This document shows, piece by piece, positions 1 to 9,216 of a stretch of 64,000 bases of DNA. The notes under the pieces are model-generated. The model saw only the letters and a list, made by a program, of their open reading frames with translations. It did no database searches and had not been told where the DNA came from. A program made the translations under genes and the position numbers. The DNA comes from Kaistella sp. 97-N-M2 (GTDB taxonomy: Bacteria > Bacteroidota > Bacteroidia > Flavobacteriales > Weeksellaceae): contig NZ_CP090976.1 in assembly GCF_021513235.1 (NCBI RefSeq), positions 2,542,001-2,606,000 of the forward strand, read 5' to 3'. Numbering within the stretch: the stretch's first letter is position 1; each line of letters begins with the position of its first letter.

Positions 1-218
1 ACGCCGCCTCGCCCTATGATTTTCAGGCTGGCGCAAGCATCGATTAAATCTTCGCGTACTTTGGTGGCACTTCGCACCAAAAGAACGTCGACCTGATTTT
101 CGTTGATAAAATTAATTAAATGTTCCTGTGAAACTTTGGCTTCTATAAATTCTATACCAGCTTCTAGTAAAGCGTTTTTTCCCGAGTCTGAAATTCCGTC
201 GTTCGCTAAAACTTTCAT
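1..218 (-). CDS. serA: D-3-phosphoglycerate dehydrogenase, N-terminal part
   Basis: Partial gene that runs off the left edge; its ATG is at 216-218 on the minus strand. The 72 visible residues begin MKVLANDGISDSGKNALLEAG and end at the IIGRGGV strand of the N-terminal substrate-binding domain of D-2-hydroxyacid dehydrogenases. The family oxidises 3-phosphoglycerate to 3-phosphohydroxypyruvate, the first step of serine synthesis. It follows serC with a 42-bp gap on the same strand, so the two probably form a serC-serA operon. The function is supported by that neighbour and by the N-terminal sequence; the NAD-binding domain is outside the window. Confidence 0.85.
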   Translation of the reverse strand, partial: MKVLANDGISDSGKNALLEAGIEFIEAKVSQEHLINFINENQVDVLLVRSATKVREDLIDACASLKIIGRGG

Positions 219-260
219 ATTCTACAATTTAATATTTTCAAATTATTCTATTTGAAAATT

Positions 261-1325
261 TTAGTTCATATTTTTCATTACGTCTACCAAAACCTGTACG
301 CTCTCAATGGGCATTGCGTTGTACATACTGGCGCGGTAACCGCCTAAACTGCGGTGCCCGTTCAAACCATTGATTCCGGCTTCTTTCCAGGCAGTGTCGA
401 AAGCTTCTTTTTTAGACTCGTCTAATAGTTTGAAAGACACATTCATTACCGAACGGTCTTCTTTTTCACAAAAGGTTTCGAACAAAGGATTTCGATCGAT
501 TTCGCCGTACAGTAATTTTGCCTGGGCTTCGTTTCTGGCTTCGGCCGCCGCAATGCCGCCATTATTTTCTAAATGTTGCAGGGTTAAAAGGGTGGCGTAC
601 ACCGGGAAAACCGGCGGTGTATTGAGCATGGATTCCTTTGCGATCTGTAAGGAATAATCCAGGTAAGAAGGAATATCGCGACCTGTTTTGCCGAGGATTT
701 CTTTTTTTACAACCACCAGCGTTACGCCGGCCGGACCCATATTTTTCTGCGCTCCCGCATACATAAGATCGAATTTTGAAAAATCGATCTGTCGGGAAAA
801 AATATCGGAACTCATATCGCAAACCAATAAGGTATCAACTTCCGGAAAAGATTTCATCTGCGTGCCGTAAATGGTGTTGTTGGAAGTACAGTGAAAGTAA
901 TCATAACCACTTCCTACGGTATAATCTTTCGGGATAAATGAATAGTTATTTTCTTTTGAAGAGCCCACCACATCCACGGTTCCTAATTTTTTGGCTTCTT
1001 TAATCGCCCCTGCTGCCCAGGTGCCGGTATCCAGGTATGCGGCTTTTCCGTTCTCAGATTTCATCAGATTAAAAGGCACCATTGCGAACTGCAGGCTGGC
1101 GCCACCACCTAAATAAAGGACTTCATAATCGTCATTTAAATTCATCAGGCGTTTTACGATCGCTCTGGCTTCGTCCATCACCGCGACAAAGTCTTTGCTT
1201 CGGTGCGAAATTTCGAGGAGTGAAAGTCCAATTCCGTTAAAGTCTAAAATGGCTTCGGCGGATTTTTGAAAAACTTCCTGCGGTAAAATACACGGTCCTG
1301 CGCTGAAATTGTGTTTTTTGCTCAT
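261..1325 (-). CDS. serC: Phosphoserine aminotransferase
   Basis: 354 residues, the usual size for SerC. It converts 3-phosphohydroxypyruvate and glutamate to phosphoserine and 2-oxoglutarate using PLP in the cytoplasm. Family marks are the N-terminal HNFSAGPCILP, the GGGASLQFAMVPFNL phosphate-binding stretch, and the PLP-lysine region MYAGAQKNMGPAGVTLV, in which the Lys of AQKN is the expected Schiff-base residue. The C-terminal GHRSLGGYRASMYNA matches the family substrate-binding arginines. It is followed by serA on the same strand. The upstream 5' leader contains a small perfect hairpin at 1347-1359. Confidence 0.97.
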   Translation of the reverse strand: MSKKHNFSAGPCILPQEVFQKSAEAILDFNGIGLSLLEISHRSKDFVAVMDEARAIVKRLMNLNDDYEVLYLGGGASLQFAMVPFNLMKSENGKAAYLDTGTWAAGAIKEAKKLGTVDVVGSSKENNYSFIPKDYTVGSGYDYFHCTSNNTIYGTQMKSFPEVDTLLVCDMSSDIFSRQIDFSKFDLMYAGAQKNMGPAGVTLVVVKKEILGKTGRDIPSYLDYSLQIAKESMLNTPPVFPVYATLLTLQHLENNGGIAAAEARNEAQAKLLYGEIDRNPLFETFCEKEDRSVMNVSFKLLDESKKEAFDTAWKEAGINGLNGHRSLGGYRASMYNAMPIESVQVLVDVMKNMN

Positions 1326-1346
1326 TTTTTTATTTTTAAAAGAATT

Positions 1347-1359
1347 TCGCCCTGGGCGA
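1347..1359 (-). promoter_or_regulatory. Small inverted repeat in the serC leader
   Basis: TCGCCC-T-GGGCGA is a perfect 6-bp inverted repeat 22 bp upstream of the serC start codon, between it and the terminator of the preceding gene. It could be a leader hairpin or an operator. Nothing in the sequence identifies a ligand or regulator. Confidence 0.25.
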
Positions 1360-1389
1360 TTTCAAAAGGATTGATTTAATAAATTTTTA

Positions 1390-1420
1390 TAAAAAAAACC
1401 GCTCACAGTAAGTGAGCGGT
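1390..1420 (-). terminator. Rho-independent terminator of the ferredoxin gene
   Basis: A 9-bp perfect stem (1398-1406 with 1412-1420) and 5-nt loop lie four bases past the ferredoxin stop codon. An A-run on the plus strand at 1391-1398 becomes a T-tract on the transcript strand. Confidence 0.85.
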
Positions 1421-1424
1421 ATTG

Positions 1425-1775
1425 TTATTCACCGTGTAAAAAGGCTTTTTTCTCCAGTAAACTTTCCTCAGATTCTACATGATCTTCATCCGGTATACAG
1501 CAATCCACCGGGCAAACTGCAGCACACTGTGGTTCTTCATGAAAACCCATACATTCCGTACATTTATCGGTTACAATAAAATATACATCGTCGCTAACCG
1601 GTTCCTGTGGAGCATCTGCATCAACCGTTAATCCCGATTTCATTACGACTTTTCCTTTCAGCGCAGTACCATCGGAGGCTTTCCAATCGACCGCGCCTTC
1701 ATAAATCGCGTTATTCGGACATTCCGGTTCACAGGCACCACAATTTATACATTCGTCTGTTATTCTGATAGCCAT
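1425..1775 (-). CDS. 2x[4Fe-4S] ferredoxin
   Basis: 116-residue soluble electron carrier. It has two cysteine clusters: CINCGACEPECP near the N-terminus and CTECMGFHEEPQCAAVCP, followed by VDCC, in the second half. The spacing is typical of YfhL-type bacterial ferredoxins holding two [4Fe-4S] clusters, with an insertion between the Cys of the second motif. An acidic C-terminal tail (EDHVESEESLLEKK) is present. It is divergently transcribed from the acyl-CoA reductase gene and has its own strong terminator. The redox partner cannot be read from the sequence. Confidence 0.93.
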   Translation of the reverse strand: MAIRITDECINCGACEPECPNNAIYEGAVDWKASDGTALKGKVVMKSGLTVDADAPQEPVSDDVYFIVTDKCTECMGFHEEPQCAAVCPVDCCIPDEDHVESEESLLEKKAFLHGE

Positions 1776-1790
1776 TGCTACTTTATTTTT

Positions 1791-1798
1791 TAAATTTG
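1791..1798 (+). promoter_or_regulatory. Bacteroidota -7 box of the acyl-CoA reductase gene
   Basis: TAAATTTG matches the Bacteroidota -7 consensus TAnnTTTG and lies 36 bp before the ATG at 1835. It lies downstream of the alternative start at 1775, which argues for the 1835 start. No clear -33 element was seen. Confidence 0.45.
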
Positions 1799-1834
1799 CA
1801 CAAAATTACTAAAATTCCACCAATTTCCCATAGA

Positions 1835-2869
1835 ATGAATACAGAAAAGCATATTTCAAGCCTTTATAAATTAAGTTCGTACATCAAGAAATTTTTGACA
1901 ACAGAACCTCATAATTATGATGAAATTGACGAAGAATTTTCTGCCGTTTTAAGAAAATCGGAAAACGAAAATTCCTGGTTCACCCAGGAAAGTCAAAGAT
2001 TCGCCTTAAATCAGTGGGCGCAACTTTTAACGGAGGAAAATTTAAAGAATTGGCTTTCCAGTTATCAACCCGCAAAAACGCCGAAAAAAGTTGGTTTAAT
2101 TTTGGCGGGAAACATTCCGATGGTGGGCTTTCATGATGTTATTTCCGTTATTTTGAGCCATCATATTCCGCTGATTAAATTATCCTCCAAAGACAAAACA
2201 CTTTTGCCTTTTTTACTGCGAAAATGGAATGAGTTTTCGGACGGAATAATTCAATACGAATTTGTAGAAAGACTACAGAATTTCGAGGCCGTAATTGCCA
2301 CTGGAAGCAATAATACGGCGCGATATCTGGATTATTATTTTAAAGATCATTTAAGCATAATTCGCAAAAACAGAACTTCCATCGCGGTCTTGAAGGGCGA
2401 CGAAACAGAAAAAGAGCTTCAGCTTCTGGCAGAAGATATTTTTCGGTATTATGGTTTAGGCTGTCGTAATGTAACGCGACTTTTTATCCCCGAAACCTTT
2501 AAAATTGATGGTTTGTTCGAGAATTTTTTAAATTTTCAGGATATGATTAATCATCATAAATACGCCAATAATTACGAGTATAACCGCGCCATTTACCTTT
2601 TGAATCAAGATAAATTTTGGGATAATAATTTTGTGATGCTCAAAGAAGATGAAAGTTTATTTTCGCCCTTGTCCGTCATTAATTTCACGCGATATTCCAA
2701 TCTCGAAGAGGTATCCAGTTTTATAGCGGAAAATAAAGAAAATATTCAGGCGATCGTCGCCAAACCGGAACTGGGACTCGATTCTATCGGACTCGGCGAA
2801 GCGCAAAATCCGGATCTCGCAACCTATGCCGATCATGTGGACACGATGCGGTTTTTAGAGGTGATTTAA
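1835..2869 (+). CDS. Acyl-CoA reductase, LuxC-like
   Basis: 344 residues from ATG 1835; an in-frame TTG at 1775 would overlap the ferredoxin start and sit upstream of the promoter motif. The sequence has LuxC/aldehyde-dehydrogenase-like features: KKVGLILAGNIPMVGFHD (dinucleotide-binding strand), IATGSNNTARYLDYYF, and YYGLGCRNVTRLFIPE, in which the Cys of GLGCRN is the expected catalytic thiol. Related proteins reduce activated fatty acyl groups to aldehydes. In Flavobacteriia this family commonly sits beside the ferredoxin and serC, as here. The physiological substrate is unknown. Confidence 0.85.
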   Translation: MNTEKHISSLYKLSSYIKKFLTTEPHNYDEIDEEFSAVLRKSENENSWFTQESQRFALNQWAQLLTEENLKNWLSSYQPAKTPKKVGLILAGNIPMVGFHDVISVILSHHIPLIKLSSKDKTLLPFLLRKWNEFSDGIIQYEFVERLQNFEAVIATGSNNTARYLDYYFKDHLSIIRKNRTSIAVLKGDETEKELQLLAEDIFRYYGLGCRNVTRLFIPETFKIDGLFENFLNFQDMINHHKYANNYEYNRAIYLLNQDKFWDNNFVMLKEDESLFSPLSVINFTRYSNLEEVSSFIAENKENIQAIVAKPELGLDSIGLGEAQNPDLATYADHVDTMRFLEVI

Positions 2870-2873
2870 CGGA

Positions 2874-3188
2874 TTAAAACCTTACCTTTTTCGGGTTTAA
2901 ATACGTCGTAAAAATCATCGCATGTTGCCCGAATTTTTTTTCGATGCGGTCTGTGATATTTAGGAGTTCAATTTCCACAAAATCCTGGCGTTTTTCGGTG
3001 TCGTCGAAAATTAAAAGGAGATTGGTGTTCGATCCTTCGTCGATCATATCGCTTTCCACCTCGGAAAGAATATATTTTTGGACGTCGATCAGGTTCTCTA
3101 CCATTTCGAAAAGATCCTTTGCGAGGTATCTCTCCCAATCCGTGCGAATGGTTTCAGTCGTATGAAAAGTAAGGCTTAAAACACTCAT
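2874..3188 (-). CDS. DUF4286 family protein
   Basis: 104 residues, cytoplasmic, no signal or membrane segment. The sequence opens SVLSLTFHTTETIRTDWERYL and ends in AMIFTTYLNPKKVRF, consistent with the small DUF4286 family of Bacteroidota, which has a ferredoxin-like pattern of strands and helices. No biochemical role is established. It is convergent with the acyl-CoA reductase gene, with only 4 bp between their stops, and divergent from gyrA. Confidence 0.75.
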   Translation of the reverse strand: MSVLSLTFHTTETIRTDWERYLAKDLFEMVENLIDVQKYILSEVESDMIDEGSNTNLLLIFDDTEKRQDFVEIELLNITDRIEKKFGQHAMIFTTYLNPKKVRF

Positions 3189-3338
3189 GCTATTTAACTT
3201 TTTTTATGAATTTGGGTATAAATTGAGGAGCAAAAATCGGTAAATTTTTCGTAAATTAGCACGTTATTAAAATCAGAAAATTAAGAAATCTCAAGCCCTG
3301 GTATAAGTGCTTGATTTTCATTTTATTAAAAAAGATAT

Positions 3339-6002
3339 ATGCATACAGAAGGAGAAAGGTTAATTCCTATCAACATTGTTGATGAAATGAAATCCTCTTA
3401 CATTGACTATTCGATGTCGGTAATTGTTTCCAGAGCATTACCCGATGTAAGAGATGGCTTAAAGCCGGTCCACAGAAGAGTACTGTACGGAATGTATGGC
3501 CTCAACGTTTTTTCAAACCGAAAACATTTAAAATCAGCCAGGATTGTTGGAGACGTGCTCGGTAAATATCACCCACACGGTGATACTTCTGTTTACGACG
3601 CGATGGTGCGAATGGCGCAGCCCTGGAGTTTGCGTTATCCGCAGGTTGACGGTCAGGGTAACTTTGGATCGATGGACGGTGATCCGCCTGCTGCTATGCG
3701 TTACACGGAAGCGAGATTGAAAAAAATCGCGGACGATATTTTATCTGATCTTGATAAAGATACCGTGGACTTTCAAAATAACTTTGATGATTCCATGACG
3801 GAGCCGACGGTAATGCCTACCAGAATCCCGAATCTCTTAGTTAATGGTACGTCGGGTATCGCCGTGGGAATGGCGACAAATATGGCGCCACATAACCTGA
3901 CCGAAAGTGTAGATGCAATTGTTGCCTATATCGACAATAACGAAATTACCATCGACGAACTGATGAAACACATCATCGCACCGGATTTCCCGACAGGCGG
4001 AATCATTTACGGTTACGACGGTGTTCGAGATGCTTTCCATACGGGAAGAGGGCGAATTGTGCTTCGGGCGAAAGTGAATTTCGAGGAAGTTGGAAACCGA
4101 AATGCCATCATCGTTACGGAAATTCCGTATCAGGTGAACAAAGCGGAAATGATTGCGCGTACGGCCGAACTTGTAAAAGACGAAAAAATTCCCGGAATCT
4201 ATGAAATTCGTGACGAATCTGACCGCCAGGGTTTACGAATCGTTTATGAACTGAAAAATGATGCGATCCCGAATGTGGTTCTCAACATGCTTTATAAGTA
4301 TACCTCCATTCAAACTTCTTTCAGCGTAAATAATATTGCGTTGGTAAACGGAAGACCAATTCAGTTGAATGTGAAGGACATTATTCACCATTTTGTGGAT
4401 CACCGCCATGTCGTAATCGTCCGCAGAACAGAGTACGAACTGAAAAAAGCCAAAGAAAGAGCGCACATCCTCGAAGGGTTTATGAAGGTTATCGGTACAC
4501 AGGATGATTTGGATAAAGCCATTGCAATCATTCGCCACAGTGCCAATCCTGCAGAAGCAAAAGAAGGGATTATTAAGGAATTCGACCTTTCCGATATTCA
4601 GGCGCAAGCCATCTTAGATCTAAGACTGGCGCGACTGACGGGAATGGAACTCGACAAAATTCGTGCGGAGTATGAAGAGATAATGGCCATGATCAAGGAT
4701 TTGGAAGATATTCTTAGCAATGAGCCAAGACGCTACGAGATCATCAAAGCCGAACTTCTTGAAGTTAAAGAAAAATATGGCGACGAAAGACGCTCAGAAA
4801 TCGATTATTCCGGCGGTGAAATGTCCATCGAAGATTTAATTCCGGATGAAAAAGTTGTTTTAACCATTTCTCACGCAGGGTATATTAAAAGAACATCACT
4901 TTCCGAGTATAAAATACAGAGTAGAGGTGGAGTAGGCAACCGCGCCGCGACCACCAGAGATGAGGATTTCCTCGAATATATTGTAGCTGCAACCAATCAC
5001 CAGTACATGCTTTTCTTTACGGAGAAAGGAAAATGTTTCTGGTTGAGGGTTTTCGAAATTCCGGAAGGCTCGAAAACATCCAAAGGCAGAGCCGTTCAGA
5101 ATTTAATCAATATTGAGCCAGACGATAAAATCAAAGCTTATATCCGTACCAACGACCTGAAAGATGTCGACTACATTAATCAAATGAATGTGGTAATGAT
5201 TACAAAGAACGGAACCATCAAAAAGACTTCGCTTGAAGCCTATTCAAGACCACGAACAAACGGAGTTAATGCCATTGAAATTAGAGATAACGATCAGCTT
5301 TTAGGTGCGAGATTAACGAACGGAAATTCGCAGATTATGATCGCCACGAAAAATGGAAAATGCATTCGTTTCCCCGAAGAAAAAGCACGTGCGGTAGGCC
5401 GTGGATCCATTGGTGTACGCGGAATTTCCCTCGATAAAGACGACGAAGTTATTGGTATGATTGTTGTCAACGATATCGAAAATGACACCGTTTTAGTAGT
5501 TTCCGAAAGGGGTTATGGCAAGCGAACTGCAGTCCTGGATTACCGCGAAACCAACCGTGGCGGTAAAGGCGTTATTACCTTAAATATTACCGAAAAAACC
5601 GGAAATCTTATTGCCATTCAGTCTGTAACAGACGACGATGGTTTGATGATTATCAACAAGTCCGGCGTTGCAATTAGAATGGGAATGGATGAGATGCGCG
5701 TGATGGGCCGAAATACACAGGGTGTAAAGGTGATTAATCTTAAAAAGAACGATGAAATTGCGGCCATCGCTAAAGTGGAGATGGACAAAGATGTAGAAGA
5801 GATCATCGATGAAGAATCCGAAGCGCTTCCGGGCGAAGTTCACAGCGATCTTGTTGAATTTAAAGATGTTCCGCAAACCGGCGACAACGCGGTGAGTAAT
5901 ATGGGCGACGAAAAAGTCCTCCGTAAAATAGAAGAGGACGAAGAAAAAGAAAACAATAAACTACAAAGTGAAGAAGAAGATCCTTCTGATGATGTAGAAT
6001 AA
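3339..6002 (+). CDS. gyrA: DNA gyrase subunit A
   Basis: 887 residues. It is the DNA-cleaving and rejoining subunit of gyrase (A2B2), which introduces negative supercoils. The active-site tyrosine is Tyr122 in [10 protein letters not shown]. The quinolone-determining region reads [17 protein letters not shown], placing Thr83 and Asp87 at the E. coli 83 and 87 positions. The C-terminal beta-pinwheel has several blade motifs, including a GyrA-box-like NRGGKGV at about residue 746, which supports gyrase rather than topoisomerase IV. The last 60 residues are a strongly acidic tail. It is transcribed alone and is followed by the TPR gene in the same direction. Confidence 0.98.
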   Translation: MHTEGERLIPINIVDEMKSSYIDYSMSVIVSRALPDVRDGLKPVHRRVLYGMYGLNVFSNRKHLKSARIVGDVLGKYHPHGDTSVYDAMVRMAQPWSLRYPQVDGQGNFGSMDGDPPAAMRYTEARLKKIADDILSDLDKDTVDFQNNFDDSMTEPTVMPTRIPNLLVNGTSGIAVGMATNMAPHNLTESVDAIVAYIDNNEITIDELMKHIIAPDFPTGGIIYGYDGVRDAFHTGRGRIVLRAKVNFEEVGNRNAIIVTEIPYQVNKAEMIARTAELVKDEKIPGIYEIRDESDRQGLRIVYELKNDAIPNVVLNMLYKYTSIQTSFSVNNIALVNGRPIQLNVKDIIHHFVDHRHVVIVRRTEYELKKAKERAHILEGFMKVIGTQDDLDKAIAIIRHSANPAEAKEGIIKEFDLSDIQAQAILDLRLARLTGMELDKIRAEYEEIMAMIKDLEDILSNEPRRYEIIKAELLEVKEKYGDERRSEIDYSGGEMSIEDLIPDEKVVLTISHAGYIKRTSLSEYKIQSRGGVGNRAATTRDEDFLEYIVAATNHQYMLFFTEKGKCFWLRVFEIPEGSKTSKGRAVQNLINIEPDDKIKAYIRTNDLKDVDYINQMNVVMITKNGTIKKTSLEAYSRPRTNGVNAIEIRDNDQLLGARLTNGNSQIMIATKNGKCIRFPEEKARAVGRGSIGVRGISLDKDDEVIGMIVVNDIENDTVLVVSERGYGKRTAVLDYRETNRGGKGVITLNITEKTGNLIAIQSVTDDDGLMIINKSGVAIRMGMDEMRVMGRNTQGVKVINLKKNDEIAAIAKVEMDKDVEEIIDEESEALPGEVHSDLVEFKDVPQTGDNAVSNMGDEKVLRKIEEDEEKENNKLQSEEEDPSDDVE

Positions 6003-6033
6003 CAAATAAACCAATTTTTTTAAAATAAATATT

Positions 6034-7421
6034 ATGAAAAAGATATTTCTCAGCCTTGCATTGCTTTCCATAGCTTTTGCAGGTGCTCAAAAAAAGAGAT
6101 TGCTGCAGCCGTGAAGGCAATTGATGCAGGAGATACTGCGACAACCAATGCACAAATCGCTGCTGCAGAAGCAGCAATGGGCGGAAAAACCTACCTGTTG
6201 GAGCCTGCCGTTTTAGAACAGTATTATTATGCAAAAGGATTATCACTTCTGAAAGCGGGTAAAAATGCGGAAGGCGCATCCTACCTTGCAAAAATGAGTG
6301 ACCTTGGAAAAGCAAAAATTTATACGGGTAAAGACAGTTCTAAGAACAAAGTCTACTACGTAGGAAAAGAGGAAGCCGACAAATCCGGAATTCAGGGCTT
6401 GAAGGAAGAAACATATACTCCTACCCTAAACGGAAAGATTGGAAATGCTGTAAATCCTTTAATTGAAGCGGCCAACAAAAGTGCAATGGACGCTTACAAC
6501 GCGAAAAACTATTCCGCTGCAGCGCCAAAATTTAAAGAAGTTTACGATCTCTTAAAAGCAGGAGGTCAGGACAACAAACAATATCTTTATTATTCTGGGC
6601 TCAACTATGCTTTAGCAGGTCAGAAAGAGGATGCCATCAATGTTTATAATGATCTTATCAACTCCGGCTACACCGGCGCGGAAGTAACTTACACCGCAAA
6701 AAACAAAAAATCCGGTGCCGTAGAATCTCTGGATAAAACGTCCTGGGACCTTTATAAAAAAATGGGAGCGTCTGCAGAATATACCGATTTCAAAGTAGAA
6801 ACGTCCAAAAAAATTGAAGCAGAACTTTACGAAACCAACGCGGCGTTGCTTATAGAGGCAGATAAAAATGACGAAGCTTTAGCCCTCATCGAGAAAGGTC
6901 TTAAAAAATATCCTGCCAATGCGAAACTTTCGGAATTACAGGGAACTGCCTATTTCAAGGCCGGCAAAATGGACGATTTTATTGGAAACTTAAAAGTTCA
7001 GACCACAAAAAATCCAAACGATCCGAACAACTGGTATAATTTAGGCGTTTTGCAAAGTAAGGATCCGGCCACGCAGGCAGATGCCATCGCTTCCTACAAA
7101 AAAGCCGTAGAGTTAAAACCCGACATGTCTCAGGCCTGGCAAAATTTAACCTACGTAACAATGGGTGATGATGCCAAAGCAATTGATGACTATAATGCGG
7201 CGAAAAAAGCAGGTAAAACCGACCTTGCCAACAAAATCATCAATGCACGTCGCGAAAGATTAGCTGCCGCCTTGCCATACGCAGAGAAATGGTATCAGAA
7301 CGATTCCAACGATATAGAAGCGGTAAGTTTGCTTAAAGGTTTATATTTATCAACCAAAAACGACGCTAAGTTTCAGGAATTTAAAGCCAAGGAAGCAGCG
7401 ATGAGTGCTGCTCAGAAGTAA
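6034..7421 (+). CDS. Secreted tetratricopeptide-repeat protein, frameshifted near its start
   Basis: The ATG at 6034 opens a clear signal peptide (MKKIFLSLALLSIAFAGAQ), but that frame meets TGA at 6112. The long frame (6096-7421) continues with EIAAAVKAIDAGD and several TPR units, e.g. around AKNYSAAAPKFKEVYDLL and NWYNLGVLQSKDPATQADAI. The two frames join if the A7 run at 6089-6095 has one more A, giving about 462 residues. TPR proteins are helical scaffolds; this one should be periplasmic or surface-exposed. It lies 31 bp behind gyrA and ends at a strong terminator. A start at GTG 6111 would give a protein without an export signal and looks less likely. Confidence 0.8.
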
Positions 7422-7440
7422 ATAGTCCATTTGATGATAA

Positions 7441-7475
7441 AAATACACAGGAATTCTTTTCTGTGTATTTTTTTT
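7441..7475 (+). terminator. Terminator of the TPR gene
   Basis: Perfect 10-bp stem, 7441-7450 with 7461-7470, 10-nt loop and a T-run after it. It starts 19 bp past the TPR stop codon. Confidence 0.88.
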
Positions 7476-7663
7476 AAAATTAAATCATGATCGGCCTAAT
7501 AATTTAAGGCCAGTTTGAGACCCTACTAAAAATTGTTACAGTAAATTTTAAATGATATATGGGGTTTTCACTTCTTTACGTTCAGACTTTTTATAAAATC
7601 AAACACTTAGAAACTAAGCTTTAAAAAAAAATTTTAGACAACCTTTAGATAATAGTACAAAAA

Positions 7664-7691
7664 AAATACATCAAAATGGGTTGATGTATTT
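7664..7691 (-). terminator. Terminator of the outer-membrane protein gene
   Basis: Perfect 10-bp stem, 7664-7673 with 7682-7691, 8-nt loop. A-rich plus-strand sequence at 7656-7666 gives a T-tract on the minus-strand transcript. It is 52 bp past the stop at 7743. The rest of 7476-7742 is AT-rich and holds only this hairpin and the tandem repeat next to it. Confidence 0.8.
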
Positions 7692-7696
7692 TCCTT

Positions 7697-7745
7697 TTAT
7701 AAGATGTTTAAGTTATATTAATTATAAGATGTCTAAGTTATATTA
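7697..7745. repeat. Tandem 24-bp duplication
   Basis: Two copies of one 24-bp sequence at 7697-7720 and 7722-7745 differ at a single base and are separated by one base. The second copy supplies the stop codon of the outer-membrane protein gene. Confidence 0.9.
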
Positions 7746-8978
7746 AAATAAATTGTAGCTTAAAATCAGAGAGAAGTTTTGATACGTATTTTTTGAACCA
7801 AAAGTTTCAACTGAAAGATCTCTCGGGGAAAAATATCTTGCTTCAATCGCATATTTTTTATTATAGTTGTAACCTACACCAAGTGCTATATTAGGTTTTG
7901 TCATCCTAATTTTATCTGACTTAAATATCGAGCCATCTGCACGGACAAATTCAACTTTGGAATTCATTACACCATCAAAAACTGCAGAAGCATTAATAAA
8001 CAGTTTAGACTGCTCGTTAAGAAACATATAATATCTTAATCCGACAGGAATTTCAATAGTTTTGTAATCAACGATGCCTCTGATTTTTTTTCCAGATAAA
8101 AAGTCAACATCTGCTTCCTCCTCAAATTTGTACTCTTGATAATTAGGTTCAATAATAAGTGCCAATTTATGATTATAAAAAGCAAATATATATTCAAATT
8201 CTAATCCTACCGAGAATTTCGTGTTTGTCTCTGATTCAAGGGGTTTCGGAAGATTTGTAATGTCCAGTTTTACAGAAGCAAAATTGACCCGAGGGCGAAT
8301 ATTTAAGTTGAAATCTCCCTTTTTTATTTTAGTAATTACTTGGGTGTTGTTAGGATTAATGCACTGATTATATTTGAGGAAAAGTTTCTCCAAATCCCGT
8401 GTCACGTAATCGGCGTTGTCGATATCTGAACTTGTGATAGTTGAGCAATGTAAACTATTTTTAAGTTGTGTCTTGTAATTGGTATTATATGAAATTCTCT
8501 CTGGCTCCAGCTCTTCACGGTGCTTTAAAAAAACTTTGTATTCTAATTGCTTAATAGGTTCATCTTTTATCTGATAAAAAAATCTAGTCAGAGTTCCCTC
8601 AGTATATCGATATAAAACTGCTTCGCCACTTACAATTTCCTGTAAAAACAAAGTTTCTTCGTTAGAGGAAAGCGTACTGTAGGTACTAAGCTGATTAATA
8701 TTTCGGGAAGATCGGTCAATTTGTACATCGGCCCGAACAAATTTCACTTCTGAGGGGATTTCAAATAATTTTACATTCTTAATGAGTCCTGTCTCACTTT
8801 CTGAATTAAGATCTAATTTATATTCAAACGAAGTAGGATTACTCTTCCAACCCATATTTCTAATGAAACATTCGGTTTTTACATCTGAATTATTAATAAA
8901 ATATCCTTTTTCAAAGTTGTTTTGAGAAAATACAATCATTGAGGTTAAAATCGCAAAAAATAGTAATGTTTTATTCAT
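7743..8978 (-). CDS. Putative outer-membrane beta-barrel protein
   Basis: 411 residues. An N-terminal signal peptide (MNKTLLFFAILTSMIVFSQ) is followed by a soluble region of about 200 residues with two pairs of Cys. The C-terminal half alternates in the way of porin-like strands (VGLEFEYIFAFYNHKLALI, IEIPVGLRYYMFLNEQ, GVGYNYNKKYAIEARYF) and ends in LSYNLF, the aromatic terminus typical of outer-membrane barrels. It resembles the beta-barrel proteins common in Bacteroidota, but I cannot name a ligand or partner. It is a single gene with its own terminator. Confidence 0.7.
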   Translation of the reverse strand: MNKTLLFFAILTSMIVFSQNNFEKGYFINNSDVKTECFIRNMGWKSNPTSFEYKLDLNSESETGLIKNVKLFEIPSEVKFVRADVQIDRSSRNINQLSTYSTLSSNEETLFLQEIVSGEAVLYRYTEGTLTRFFYQIKDEPIKQLEYKVFLKHREELEPERISYNTNYKTQLKNSLHCSTITSSDIDNADYVTRDLEKLFLKYNQCINPNNTQVITKIKKGDFNLNIRPRVNFASVKLDITNLPKPLESETNTKFSVGLEFEYIFAFYNHKLALIIEPNYQEYKFEEEADVDFLSGKKIRGIVDYKTIEIPVGLRYYMFLNEQSKLFINASAVFDGVMNSKVEFVRADGSIFKSDKIRMTKPNIALGVGYNYNKKYAIEARYFSPRDLSVETFGSKNTYQNFSLILSYNLF

Positions 8979-9216
8979 ATTTTAATTATTTGTTAATTTT
9001 CAAATATAATTAAATTATTGAAACCACGACTTGTTTAATCGCGATAATGGAAAAATAATATCATTACGATCCTTATTAAAATGTTTATTTTTCCTCAGTC
9101 ACATAATTCTTTAATAAAATCAAATCTAAATAAAGCAAACCTTTAGTAAAACTTTAGCATTAAGACTTTTTTAGAGTCTGACATTCTTCGTAAATTCACA
9201 TCAAATTATTTAAGTT

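Noticed and set aside
3570..3620. Thr at the GyrA 83 position could look like a quinolone-resistance change.
   Set aside because: Thr at this position is normal in several flavobacteria; without a susceptible reference it cannot be called resistance.
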